The position numbers and the translations under genes were made by a program. A DNA stretch of 64,000 nt from Candidatus Aminicenantes bacterium UBA1061 (GTDB lineage: Bacteria; Acidobacteriota; Aminicenantia; Aminicenantales; Saccharicenantaceae). Positions 34,668 through 43,467 of the stretch are shown here, piece by piece. The stretch spans positions 113,433-177,432 of the forward strand of contig DCDG01000048.1 in assembly GCA_002316315.1 (NCBI GenBank), written 5' to 3'. The notes beneath the pieces were generated by a model. The model ran no database searches, was not told the DNA's origin, and saw only the letters and a program-made list of their open reading frames with translations. The number at the start of each line of letters is the position of its first letter. Position 1 is the first letter of the stretch.

Positions 34668-35180
34668 TCAGACAGCCAGTTGCTGCGGTGCCTCTTCCAC
34701 TTTTCTTATTGAAGAGGTGTCACCCGTCGTCCTGGCCAGATCAGCTATTGTTTCGTGAAAAAGAGGATGAACCAAATCGGGAGCAATTTCGTTCAGAGGA
34801 ATCATCACAAAATTTCGAAAACTCATTCTCGGATGTGGAATCATCAATTTTTGGGTTTGAACAACAGTCTTCTCCGCCAGGAGGATATCTATATCAATAA
34901 TCCTTGGCCCCTTATCGAAAGCAGGCCGGCGCTTCATCTTCTGTTCAATGTCCTTAACTAAATCAAGGAAAGAAATCGGATTACAGGCAATTTCAATTTC
35001 CAGCACCTGATTATAAAACCAGGGTTGCTTCTGATAATCTACCGGCTCGGTTTCATAAATTGAAGATTGCCTCAAAATCCTGCTCCCGGCTTTTTCCAGC
35101 AAAAGGCGGGCCTGTTTTAAATGGCGAGCGCGGTCGCCCAAGTTGCTGCCCAGAGATACAAAGTATTTCATTTTAGCCAT
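34668..35180 (-). CDS. folK: 6-hydroxymethyl-7,8-dihydropterin pyrophosphokinase
   Basis: HPPK transfers pyrophosphate from ATP in folate synthesis. The motifs SLGSNLGDRARHL (near the start), YETEPVDYQKQPWFYNQV and GPRIIDIDIL are all present, followed by IPHPRM. Length is about 170 residues, typical of a monofunctional enzyme. Starts at 35180 (MAKMKY) and 35171 (MKYFVS) are both possible, and neither has a clear ribosome binding site. It is convergent with the M14 peptidase gene. Confidence 0.95.
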   Translation of the reverse strand: MAKMKYFVSLGSNLGDRARHLKQARLLLEKAGSRILRQSSIYETEPVDYQKQPWFYNQVLEIEIACNPISFLDLVKDIEQKMKRRPAFDKGPRIIDIDILLAEKTVVQTQKLMIPHPRMSFRNFVMIPLNEIAPDLVHPLFHETIADLARTTGDTSSIRKVEEAPQQLAV

Positions 35181-35429
35181 AAATATTAGCACTATTCAGC
35201 TAAATTTCAATACTTTTTTATAAAAATTTTTTTGGTGCCTTTCCACCCAGGAAATATCGGAAACAACCAATAGCTATCAGAAAAGTTTTTGTTTGATAAA
35301 GATATGTTTTTCTAATAACATAAAATATTAATATCTGATTATGGATAGTAACTATAATTTTAGCCGTCCTTCCCCTGCCTTCAGTCTAGATCAATTTCAA
35401 TATTTAAAAACTATCTGGGGGTTTTAAAG

Positions 35430-36620
35430 ATGACATTAATCTACCTCGATAATGGCGCGACATCTTTTCCCAAGCCGGAGGAAGTTTACCGGTTTATGGA
35501 TTATTTTTACCGACACTTCGGGGTAAATCCCGGGCGCTCGGGCTATGACCTCTGCCTCGAAGCCGGACAGATGGTTGATGAAACCAGAAGACTCCTGAAC
35601 GATTTTTTCCAGGTAGGCGACCCAAACCGGGTCTGCTTTGGCTATAATTCGACCGACGCTCTCAACCTGGCCATCTTTGGTCTTCTCGAGCCAGGAGATC
35701 ACGCCATTACCACCACCCTTGAGCATAACTCTGTTCTGCGGCCCCTTTATCATCTATCATTGACCGGAGTAGAAATCGATTATGTCGCTTTTGACTGCCA
35801 GGGTTTTGTTGATCCCGGCGAGATTAAAAAGAGAATAAAAAAGAATACTAAACTGGTTGTCATCAATCATGCCTCCAATGTGATGGGAACAATTCAGCCC
35901 ATAAAGGAAATCGGGCAGATCTGTAAAGAAAAAGGGGTTATCTTTCTCGTTGACGCCTCACAATCAGCCGGGAAAATTCCTGTTAGTATGAAAGATATGA
36001 ACCTGGATGTAGTGGCTTTTACCGGCCATAAATCTCTCCTTGGTCCGACAGGCATTGGTGGCTTATGTGTCGGGCCTGAGGTAAAGATCAGAATCACCCG
36101 AGCCGGTGGAACAGGCGTTCGTTCAGCTCAGAAGACCCACCTCGAAGAATATCCCTGGCGGCTGGAATATGGTACCGCGAATCTTTTGGGTCTCTCCGGC
36201 CTGAATGCTGGCATCAAATGGATTCTGACTGAGGGCTTAGATAAGATCCATGAGCAAGAAATGCATTTGACCAGGATGTTGGTTGATGGATTAAAAGAGA
36301 TTGAGGGCGTGACACTTTACTGTCAGGATAACCTCGCCCGCCACATTGGTGTCATTCCCTTTAATGTTAACGGGTTGGAAGCTCAGGATACTGGCATCCT
36401 GCTCGATGTAGATTATAATATTGCCTGCCGGACGGGCTTGCACTGCGCACCGCTGGTCCATGAGCAACTTGGCACGAATAAAATTAAAGGGGCTGTCCGG
36501 TTTGGGATAGGACCATTTAATACTGAAAATGATATCAAAGCAGCTATTAGAGCTGTGGCAGAGGTTGCTGATTTCCAAAGGGAAAAGGGGAAAAAGAAAA
36601 CGGCAGACAGTGGAAATTAA
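35430..36620 (+). CDS. Cysteine desulfurase-family PLP enzyme
   Basis: A class V aminotransferase fold of 396 residues. His99 in LEHNSV stacks on PLP, ASQSAG holds the PLP ring, Lys201 in FTGHKSLLGP forms the Schiff base, and a catalytic-loop Cys (Cys339) lies in RTGLHCAP. This is the family that releases sulfur from cysteine as a persulfide. It matches the NifS-like group near SufS/Csd and not IscS. It is convergent with dsrC, 11 bases from its 3' end, which makes a sulfur-relay role attractive. No scaffold protein gene is adjacent. Confidence 0.9.
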   Translation: MTLIYLDNGATSFPKPEEVYRFMDYFYRHFGVNPGRSGYDLCLEAGQMVDETRRLLNDFFQVGDPNRVCFGYNSTDALNLAIFGLLEPGDHAITTTLEHNSVLRPLYHLSLTGVEIDYVAFDCQGFVDPGEIKKRIKKNTKLVVINHASNVMGTIQPIKEIGQICKEKGVIFLVDASQSAGKIPVSMKDMNLDVVAFTGHKSLLGPTGIGGLCVGPEVKIRITRAGGTGVRSAQKTHLEEYPWRLEYGTANLLGLSGLNAGIKWILTEGLDKIHEQEMHLTRMLVDGLKEIEGVTLYCQDNLARHIGVIPFNVNGLEAQDTGILLDVDYNIACRTGLHCAPLVHEQLGTNKIKGAVRFGIGPFNTENDIKAAIRAVAEVADFQREKGKKKTADSGN

Positions 36621-36631
36621 TCCTTGAGACT

Positions 36632-36952
36632 TCAGACACAGCCATCTGGCTTGGGTAGGCCAGCCACTTTACAGGCACCTTTGGCCGGCCCCGAGGGGAA
36701 CAGCTGGTAGATCTGCTTTAAATTGATGCCGGTCTCATTAACCATCTTCCGGATCATAGGCGCCTGACCTTTCTGCAAATAATAATCACGGATATAATTG
36801 ACAATTCTCCAGTGCTCTTCTTTCATCTGATCGATACCCTCAGCCATTCTGGCCAGCTCCTCGGCTATCTCTTTATCCCAGACTTCAGGACTGGCTAAAA
36901 ACCCATCTTCATTCAGCTTAAGCTTCTTACCTTTGATTTCGAGTTCCATCAT
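36632..36952 (-). CDS. dsrC: DsrC/TusE-family sulfur carrier protein
   Basis: A 106-residue sulfur carrier. The C-terminal arm ends CKVAGLPKPDGCV with both conserved cysteines, Cys94 and Cys105, ten residues apart. This is the pattern of true DsrC and not TusE, which keeps only the last one. DsrC carries a trisulfide from dissimilatory sulfite reductase or acts in other sulfur transfers. No dsrAB is in the window. GAGGAG lies ten bases before the first ATG. Confidence 0.93.
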   Translation of the reverse strand: MMELEIKGKKLKLNEDGFLASPEVWDKEIAEELARMAEGIDQMKEEHWRIVNYIRDYYLQKGQAPMIRKMVNETGINLKQIYQLFPSGPAKGACKVAGLPKPDGCV

Positions 36953-37009
36953 AGGCCTTAACTCCTCCTCATGGCTGGATAAAATTACAGATGATCTTCT
37001 TCCACAAGA

Positions 37010-38746
37010 CTATTCTGGCTGTTTCTCGGGCAACCAGACGGTGAAAGTCGTGCCGACTCCGGGGGCGCTGGTCACGCTTATTTTCCCCTGATGAAGGAGC
37101 ACTATATGCTTAACTATGGCCAGCCCCAGACCGGTTCCACCCGTTTTTCTAGAGCGAGATTTATCAACAACATAAAACCTTTCAAATATGCGGGGAAGAT
37201 GCTCTTCAGCCAGACCAATGCCCGTATCAACCACGGCCAGTTCCACCCCGCCGTCTTTATTCCTTAAACTGATGGTTACTCCTCCCTGTTCTGTGTAACG
37301 AACAGCGTTATCGACCAGATTTATAACTAATTGCTCTAGAAGGAATGGATCAGCCTCAAGACTAACCAGCTGTTCCGACTCAACCTGGAGAGTTAACCCT
37401 TTTTTGCTCGCCGGAGAGGTGTAGACATCGACCACTGATTTAACTATTTCAGTCAGGTCAACCTGTTCTTTTTCCAGCTCTTCTTTTTGCTCTTCAAGCT
37501 CTGATAACCGGGTCAAATCTTCTATGAGTCGGTTAAGACGGCCAGTATTTTTCTTAATAATGTCAAGATAAGCCTTTCCCTCGGAGCTGAGATTTTCTTC
37601 TTCTAGAGCTTCAAGAAAACCACTGATGGCTGTTAATGGAGTTTTCAGTTCGTGGATTAGATTCGCCTGGAATTCCTGCTTTTTGCCGGCCAGATCAACC
37701 ATTTCCGTTATATCAGAAAACCTCAAAAGGAAATGCTGTTGAGTCTGAAGCCAGATGACCGCGCAGGAAAAGAAACGTCCATTTCTTTCCATCCGGTCCT
37801 CAACTGGTTTTAATTTCTCTTTAGCCTGGCTAAGAAGCATGTTCAACTCTGGCCAGCGCATGGCTTGCCAGTAAAACGCCTGGTTAAAATCTAAATCAGA
37901 AAACATATGCTTGAGACTGTCGCTGGCCAGAATTATCTTTCCTTCACCATCTATAAGGAGCCAGCCCTCACTACTCGCCTCAAAAAGCCCCGAAATCATT
38001 TCCTGTTCTTCTTTCAAATGTGACACTAACTCTTCTTTCTGCGAAATCAGATGGCTCACCCCGCCAGCTAGTTCACCCAGTTCTTTGAGCAGCGAGGCCC
38101 GGACAACCAGGCCCTGGTCGGATACTTCAGCCTGACTGATAACCGATGACAATTCGTCCAAAGGTCTGAATAACCTTTTAAGTAAAAAATAAATTAATAT
38201 CCAGCTTAAGATTAAACCCAGGCCAAAAACAGACAGAACATACCCGATAAACTGACGGTAGGACATAGCAGTCAGATCAAGGTAACGGCTCAACCGGCAG
38301 GCACCAGTGATCTGTGTCTCCCGCCAGATAGGAACAGCCACATAAAACATCATTTTTTTCAAGGTATCGCTGTAGCGGGAACTGGAGCCAATCTGTCCAG
38401 AAAGTGCCTGATAAATCTCTGGCCGGTAGCGGTGACTTTCCATGACAGATGCTTCTTTTTCACTGTCAAAAACGACCTGACCTGTGGCTTCTATCAAGGT
38501 TATTCTGGTTTTCGACAGTCTGGCCTGCGTAATAAGTAGTTCAATTAAATCTTTATTATCAAGCTGTGGAAAAGAGCGAATTTCTGCGCTTAAAGCCAGG
38601 GCCAGTTCCTGGATCTCATCCAGCTCTCTTTTTACCTCAACTGCTTTTTCCTTCTTAATAATAACGATGGCCAGAGCTGCTATAATAATCAGAGAAATAG
38701 CCCAGAGTGATAGAAGGCTTCGTCGGAAAAATCTTTTTAACTTCAT
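37010..38746 (-). CDS. Membrane sensor histidine kinase (PhoR-like), orphan
   Basis: A 578-residue kinase. Two transmembrane segments (about 13-30 and 168-190) flank an extracytoplasmic sensor region. A HAMP-like segment (about 190-240) and a PAS-like domain (about 250-350) follow. The DHp domain carries His365 in LIHELKTPLTAI, and the ATPase domain has LVINLVDNAVRYT, VVDTGIGL, FERFY and TGGTGLGLAIV. It would phosphorylate a response regulator, but none is adjacent. It is downstream of dsrC on the same strand. Confidence 0.93.
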   Translation of the reverse strand: MKLKRFFRRSLLSLWAISLIIIAALAIVIIKKEKAVEVKRELDEIQELALALSAEIRSFPQLDNKDLIELLITQARLSKTRITLIEATGQVVFDSEKEASVMESHRYRPEIYQALSGQIGSSSRYSDTLKKMMFYVAVPIWRETQITGACRLSRYLDLTAMSYRQFIGYVLSVFGLGLILSWILIYFLLKRLFRPLDELSSVISQAEVSDQGLVVRASLLKELGELAGGVSHLISQKEELVSHLKEEQEMISGLFEASSEGWLLIDGEGKIILASDSLKHMFSDLDFNQAFYWQAMRWPELNMLLSQAKEKLKPVEDRMERNGRFFSCAVIWLQTQQHFLLRFSDITEMVDLAGKKQEFQANLIHELKTPLTAISGFLEALEEENLSSEGKAYLDIIKKNTGRLNRLIEDLTRLSELEEQKEELEKEQVDLTEIVKSVVDVYTSPASKKGLTLQVESEQLVSLEADPFLLEQLVINLVDNAVRYTEQGGVTISLRNKDGGVELAVVDTGIGLAEEHLPRIFERFYVVDKSRSRKTGGTGLGLAIVKHIVLLHQGKISVTSAPGVGTTFTVWLPEKQPE

Positions 38747-38901
38747 CTGAGTGTCCTGTAGCCCAATTCCCGGAGCTCATAATTGGCAGCAGGCTAATTT
38801 ATGGCCATACTCGCTGACATTATAAGTAATTCCGCTGCAGAATAGAATCTTTTTTAATCAATTTTTATATGTTAAAATATTTACATCAAAGGAGGAGGAA
38901 A

Positions 38902-39639
38902 ATGGACAGGTTAGTGGTTTTAACTTTTAGTTTGCTTTTGGGTCTGGCCCCACTTCTAGCCTTTGGTCAAAAACTGGAAGAAGATATCATCAAAACTTCT
39001 GCTGGCGATTTAAAAATTACCTTTATCGGGCACGCCAGTTTGATGTTTACCTTTGGAGATAAGATCATCCACGTTGATCCGGTAACCGATGAGGGCAACT
39101 ATAAGCAGCTTCCTCAGGCAGACCTGATTCTGATTACCCATGACCATTATGACCACCTTGACTCCGAGGCCTTAAAAATTCTGAAAAAGGATTCAACCAT
39201 GATCGTCGGCCCGGCTAATTGCCAGTCTAAAGCACCTGACTTAAAAGTCATGAAAAATGGCGATCGGCTGAACCTTCTCGGACTCGACGTTGAGGCTGTA
39301 CCGGCTTACAATCTGGTTCATAAAAGGCCGGATGGTCAGCCATTTCACCCGCGTGGCACGGGCAATGGTTATGTTATTACTTTTGGCGATAAGAGAGTTT
39401 ATGTAGCTGGTGATACTGAAAACATTCCTGAAATGAAAAACCTGCAAAATATTGATATTGCTTTTTTACCCATGAATTTGCCCTATACCATGACACCTGA
39501 GATGGTAGCCGAAGCAGCCAGATGGATTAAACCGAAGGTTCTTTATCCTTACCATTATGGCGATACAGATACTTCAAGGTTAGTCAATCTATTGAAGAAC
39601 ACTCCAGAAATAGAAGTGCGCATCAGGCGGATGAAATAA
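38902..39639 (+). CDS. Secreted MBL-fold metal-dependent hydrolase (UlaG-like)
   Basis: A 245-residue protein with a signal peptide (to about residue 22) and a metallo-beta-lactamase fold. GHASLMFTF opens the fold, THDHYDHLD is the metal-binding HxHxDH motif, and VAGDTENIPE and YPYHYGD supply later metal ligands. An upstream ATG at 38869 is open, but AAAGGAGGAGG sits just before the ATG at 38902. The substrate cannot be told from sequence. Confidence 0.9.
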   Translation: MDRLVVLTFSLLLGLAPLLAFGQKLEEDIIKTSAGDLKITFIGHASLMFTFGDKIIHVDPVTDEGNYKQLPQADLILITHDHYDHLDSEALKILKKDSTMIVGPANCQSKAPDLKVMKNGDRLNLLGLDVEAVPAYNLVHKRPDGQPFHPRGTGNGYVITFGDKRVYVAGDTENIPEMKNLQNIDIAFLPMNLPYTMTPEMVAEAARWIKPKVLYPYHYGDTDTSRLVNLLKNTPEIEVRIRRMK

Positions 39640-39732
39640 ACCGCATGGCAAATTGCCTCCAATAAGACAGCAGGCGACGAGATTATAAAATAAAGAGGCA
39701 AACCTGCTGGTTAACAAAGGAATTACCAGATT

Positions 39733-42453
39733 TTAATATATCTCGTAAATCTTATATTTTTTATTCAGCCATTTGACCAGCTCCATTGTCCAGAACGGCA
39801 AAGAGGATAAAATCAGAACCAGCACCCAGTCAAAAGCAGCCAAATTCTCGGTCTTAAAAATCTTTTGCATGAACGGGACATAAACAACTGAGAGCTGAAG
39901 GAAAAGAGAAATCAGCAAGGCATAAATCAGCTTCATATTGGTAAAAACGCCCAGTTCAAAAATTGACTTCATCTGGTGGCGAGAATTTAAAGCATGGAAA
40001 AGCTGGGCTACAGCCAGAACGATAAAGGCAGCCGTCCTGGCCATGTCCACACCTTCTTTTTCGACAAAGAGAACATAAGCGAAAGCAATTAAAGAGCAAA
40101 AAGCTATAAATAAGCCCTGCAAGGCCATCAAGCCGCCCCGTTTTCTGTCTATAATCGGCTCATCAGGCTTCTTGGGCACTCGTACCATAATGTCTTTATC
40201 GGGCGGATCAAAACCGAGTCCGAGGGCCGGCAGGCTATCAGTGACCAAATTGACCCAGAGGATTTGAATGGGTAGAAGCGGCACTGGCCAGCCGACCAAA
40301 GAGGCAACGAACATGACCATAATTTCGCCTAAATTACAGGACAGGAGGTAATGAACAAATTTTTTGATATTATCGTAAATAGCCCGGCCCTCTTCGACTG
40401 CGGCTACAATAGAGGCAAAGTTATCGTCAGTAATAACCATATCAGAGACTTCTTTGGTCACATCGGTGCCGGTAATACCCATGGCGACTCCGATATCAGC
40501 CTCTTTAACGGCGGGGGCATCGTTCACCCCATCCCCGGTCATGGCCACCACTTCCCCTTTTTTCTTCCAGGCTCTGACTATCCTCAATTTATGTTCGGGG
40601 GAAACGCGGGCATAGACCTGAATTTTTTCCACCCGTTTTTCCAGTTCCTCCTGGCTCAGGCTGTCCAGCTCTTCTCCGCTCAGGGCTTCGGCCCCAGGCT
40701 GAAGCATGCCCATCTCCGAGGCAATAGCCATGGCCGTAGTCTTGTGATCGCCAGTGATCATGACCGGCTTGATTCCAGCCTGGAGGCATTTATTTATGGC
40801 TTCAATCGCTTCGCTTCGTGGCGGGTCAATCATGGCCACCAGGCCAGCAAAGGTCAGGTCTTTTTCTATAGACGATTCATCCATTTTTTCAGGTAATGAA
40901 GGCAATATTCTATAAGCGCAACCCAGGACCCGCAGAGCTTGTTTGGCCAGGCTATCGTTAACTTCCAGAATCTCTTTTAACTCTTGCTCCCCGAGAGGAA
41001 CTTCCTGGCCGTTGACTAGAAGTTTAGTGCAATAACGAAGAAGAATATCCGGTGCACCTTTAACATAGGCAATATACTGTTCACCCAAGCGCCTGATCAT
41101 GGTCATCATTTTCCGCTCGGAATCAAATGGAATTTCTTCAACCAGTGGTAGCTCTTCCTCAAGTTTGTTTTTCTCCAGGCCAGCTTTCAGCCCGGCTGAT
41201 AACAGAGCGCCTTCAGTTGGATCACCGGCAATTTTATAGCGGCCATTTTCTTCAACCAGTGAAGCTGAATTACAGAGCAGGCAACAGGTCAAAGTTTTCA
41301 TTACCTCCGGATAATCGACCGGATTGACCTGATTATTGTCCAGATAGAATTTACCTTGAGGCTCATAACCATTCCCGCTGACCGTAAAAAGTTGTCCGTT
41401 TGCATAGACAGCTCTGACCATCATTTCATTTCTGGTCAAAGTACCGGTCTTGTCTGAACAAATGACAGTAGCTGCTCCCAGAGTCTCGACAGATGGTAAT
41501 TTACGGATAAGGACATGGCGTTTAACCAGACGCTGAACACCCAGGGCTAAGGCAATGGTCACGACCGCCGGCAGCCCTTCCGGTATAGCCGCTACGGCCA
41601 GGCTGACCGCTGTTAAAAAGACGTCAACTAATCTCCCTCCTCTAAGCCACTCCAGCAGAAAAACCACAGCCACCAGGCCGAAACAGAGAAAAACCAGCAG
41701 CCGGCCGAATTGTTCTAGTTTTTTCTGAAGAGGTGTCGTTTCCAAGGAAATTTCCTGAATCATACGGGCAATCTTACCCAGTTCAGTGGACATGCCAACC
41801 TGGACAACGATAGCTATAGCCTTTCCAGCTGAAACAGATGTGCCGGCATAGACCATGTTAGCCCGGTCAGCCAGGGGGATGTCTTCTTCCTCCAGCTTTC
41901 CGCCGGTCTTATAGACTGGCGTAGATTCGCCAGTCAAACTGGCCTCCAGGACAGAAAAATTTGGAGTATGGGAAATAATCCTGGCATCAGCGCTTATATT
42001 ATCGCCAGCCTCAAGCTCAAGTATGTCTCCCGGAACCACCTGCCTGGCAGGAATCTGAACCAGCTGGCCATCTCTTATCACCCGACACATCGGAGCTGAC
42101 ATCTTTTTTAGGGCCAGCAAAGCCTTTTCCGCCTGGTATTCCTGAATAAAACCAAGAACTGCATTGAGAATGACGATAGCCACAATGGCCAGGGCATCAA
42201 CCCACTCGCCGAGAAAACCAGAAATAACCGCGGCAAACAACAGCACCCAGATAAGAAATGATTTAAATTGATCAAAAAAGACAGACAGAGGTGAACGGCC
42301 TGGGGGTGCTTCCAGTTCGTTAGGGCCATATTTCTCGAACTTCAGGCTGGCCTGTTCTGAAGTTAAACCTTTCTTTAAATCCGTGCCGAAATGAGAAGCA
42401 ATCTCTTCAGCTGAATATTTCCAGAATTTCTTATCTGGCTCTTGTTCCAACAT
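39733..42453 (-). CDS. Ca2+-type P-ATPase (P-type IIA)
   Basis: A 906-residue cation pump. The actuator motif is LTGESTPVYK, the phosphorylated Asp is in CSDKTGTLTRNE, the nucleotide domain has KGAPDILL, and the hinge is TGDGVNDAPAVKEADIGVAMG. Membrane helix 4 contains AAIPEGLPAV and helix 6 contains NLVTDSLPALGLG, both of the SERCA/PMR1 Ca2+-binding type. It likely exports Ca2+ (or Mn2+) from the cytoplasm. The N-terminal cation-ATPase domain begins around residue 10. Confidence 0.93.
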   Translation of the reverse strand: MLEQEPDKKFWKYSAEEIASHFGTDLKKGLTSEQASLKFEKYGPNELEAPPGRSPLSVFFDQFKSFLIWVLLFAAVISGFLGEWVDALAIVAIVILNAVLGFIQEYQAEKALLALKKMSAPMCRVIRDGQLVQIPARQVVPGDILELEAGDNISADARIISHTPNFSVLEASLTGESTPVYKTGGKLEEEDIPLADRANMVYAGTSVSAGKAIAIVVQVGMSTELGKIARMIQEISLETTPLQKKLEQFGRLLVFLCFGLVAVVFLLEWLRGGRLVDVFLTAVSLAVAAIPEGLPAVVTIALALGVQRLVKRHVLIRKLPSVETLGAATVICSDKTGTLTRNEMMVRAVYANGQLFTVSGNGYEPQGKFYLDNNQVNPVDYPEVMKTLTCCLLCNSASLVEENGRYKIAGDPTEGALLSAGLKAGLEKNKLEEELPLVEEIPFDSERKMMTMIRRLGEQYIAYVKGAPDILLRYCTKLLVNGQEVPLGEQELKEILEVNDSLAKQALRVLGCAYRILPSLPEKMDESSIEKDLTFAGLVAMIDPPRSEAIEAINKCLQAGIKPVMITGDHKTTAMAIASEMGMLQPGAEALSGEELDSLSQEELEKRVEKIQVYARVSPEHKLRIVRAWKKKGEVVAMTGDGVNDAPAVKEADIGVAMGITGTDVTKEVSDMVITDDNFASIVAAVEEGRAIYDNIKKFVHYLLSCNLGEIMVMFVASLVGWPVPLLPIQILWVNLVTDSLPALGLGFDPPDKDIMVRVPKKPDEPIIDRKRGGLMALQGLFIAFCSLIAFAYVLFVEKEGVDMARTAAFIVLAVAQLFHALNSRHQMKSIFELGVFTNMKLIYALLISLFLQLSVVYVPFMQKIFKTENLAAFDWVLVLILSSLPFWTMELVKWLNKKYKIYEIY

Positions 42454-42596
42454 TCATCTATCCTTTTCCAATAATCTTCAATAATTTTCTTAAGATTATA
42501 TCATTTAAGCTATAAAATCAGGATGATTTTTTATTGTTTGTATCCATGGGAAACAACTTGCAGGCGGGCTGATACTGGTTTATTTTTGCTTTTTTA

Positions 42597-43373
42597 TTAT
42601 TTAAATTTATCACTCAGAAAATTTCCCAATTTTCCCAGAATTGCAGCCAGGAGAGGTGATTCAAGCTTCAGTCCTTCTGACGGCATTCGAGCTAGTTCGA
42701 CACTAACCGGGATCTGGACAATTAATTCTGTTCCATACTGTTTGGCCAGTTTCTCAGTCTCACTTTGACCATAAAAGTTCGTTGGCTGACCGCAGTGAGG
42801 ACAGATAAAATAGCTCATATTTTCCACGAGGCCAAGAGCGGGAACTTTAAGCCTTTCTGCCATCTGAATAGATCTGGCCACCACCACCGAGACCAGATCC
42901 TGAGGTGTGGTGACATAAACAAACCCATTTAAGGGCAAAGACTGCATAACAGTAATGGCCACATCCGACGTTCCTGGCGGCATATCAATGACTAAAAAGT
43001 CCAGCTCACCCCAGAGAACTTCTCCCCAGAACTGCTGAATAGCTTTACTCAGTAGGGGCCCCCGCCAGATAACCGGCTGCTCTTCATTATCAACCAGAAA
43101 GCTGATGGACATGACTTCGAGTCCCTGCTCGGTTTCCACCGGACAGATAAAATCGCCGGCCATTTCCATTTCATACCTGGGAAGATGCATCATACGGGGA
43201 ATGCTGGCCCCTGTAATATCAGCATCGAGGATGCCGACTCTATAGCCTTTTTGTTTTAGAGCCAGCGCGGTGAGATAGGTAACTGTGGACTTCCCCACTC
43301 CGCCTTTTCCGCTCATCACTCCTATAAGATGCTTAATTTTATTTGGGCTGTCTTGTTTTTCCGGTTGTCTCAT
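42597..43373 (-). CDS. Mrp/NBP35-family iron-sulfur carrier ATPase
   Basis: A ParA-like P-loop protein that carries [4Fe-4S] clusters to target proteins. The deviant Walker A is SGKGGVGKSTVTYL, the switch region is LDADITGASIPRM, and the Walker B-like strand is FLVIDMPPGTSDV. The C-terminal CPHC motif (FICPHCGQPTNF) binds the cluster. A frame open to a GTG at 43412 exists, but GGAG lies six bases before the ATG at 43373, so I chose that (258 residues). Confidence 0.92.
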   Translation of the reverse strand: MRQPEKQDSPNKIKHLIGVMSGKGGVGKSTVTYLTALALKQKGYRVGILDADITGASIPRMMHLPRYEMEMAGDFICPVETEQGLEVMSISFLVDNEEQPVIWRGPLLSKAIQQFWGEVLWGELDFLVIDMPPGTSDVAITVMQSLPLNGFVYVTTPQDLVSVVVARSIQMAERLKVPALGLVENMSYFICPHCGQPTNFYGQSETEKLAKQYGTELIVQIPVSVELARMPSEGLKLESPLLAAILGKLGNFLSDKFK

Positions 43374-43467
43374 CTCTACTCCAGCTTTCATCAAGTTTTT
43401 CTCATTATACACCTACCGGTCTTAATGCTGAGAACAGATGATAAGTTTTGCTTTATAAGAAAATGAG

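Noticed and set aside
35186..35203. CIRCE-like repeat TTAGC...GCTAA upstream of folK
   Set aside because: Only five bases per arm match and the spacing and inner sequence differ from the CIRCE 9-N9-9 pattern.
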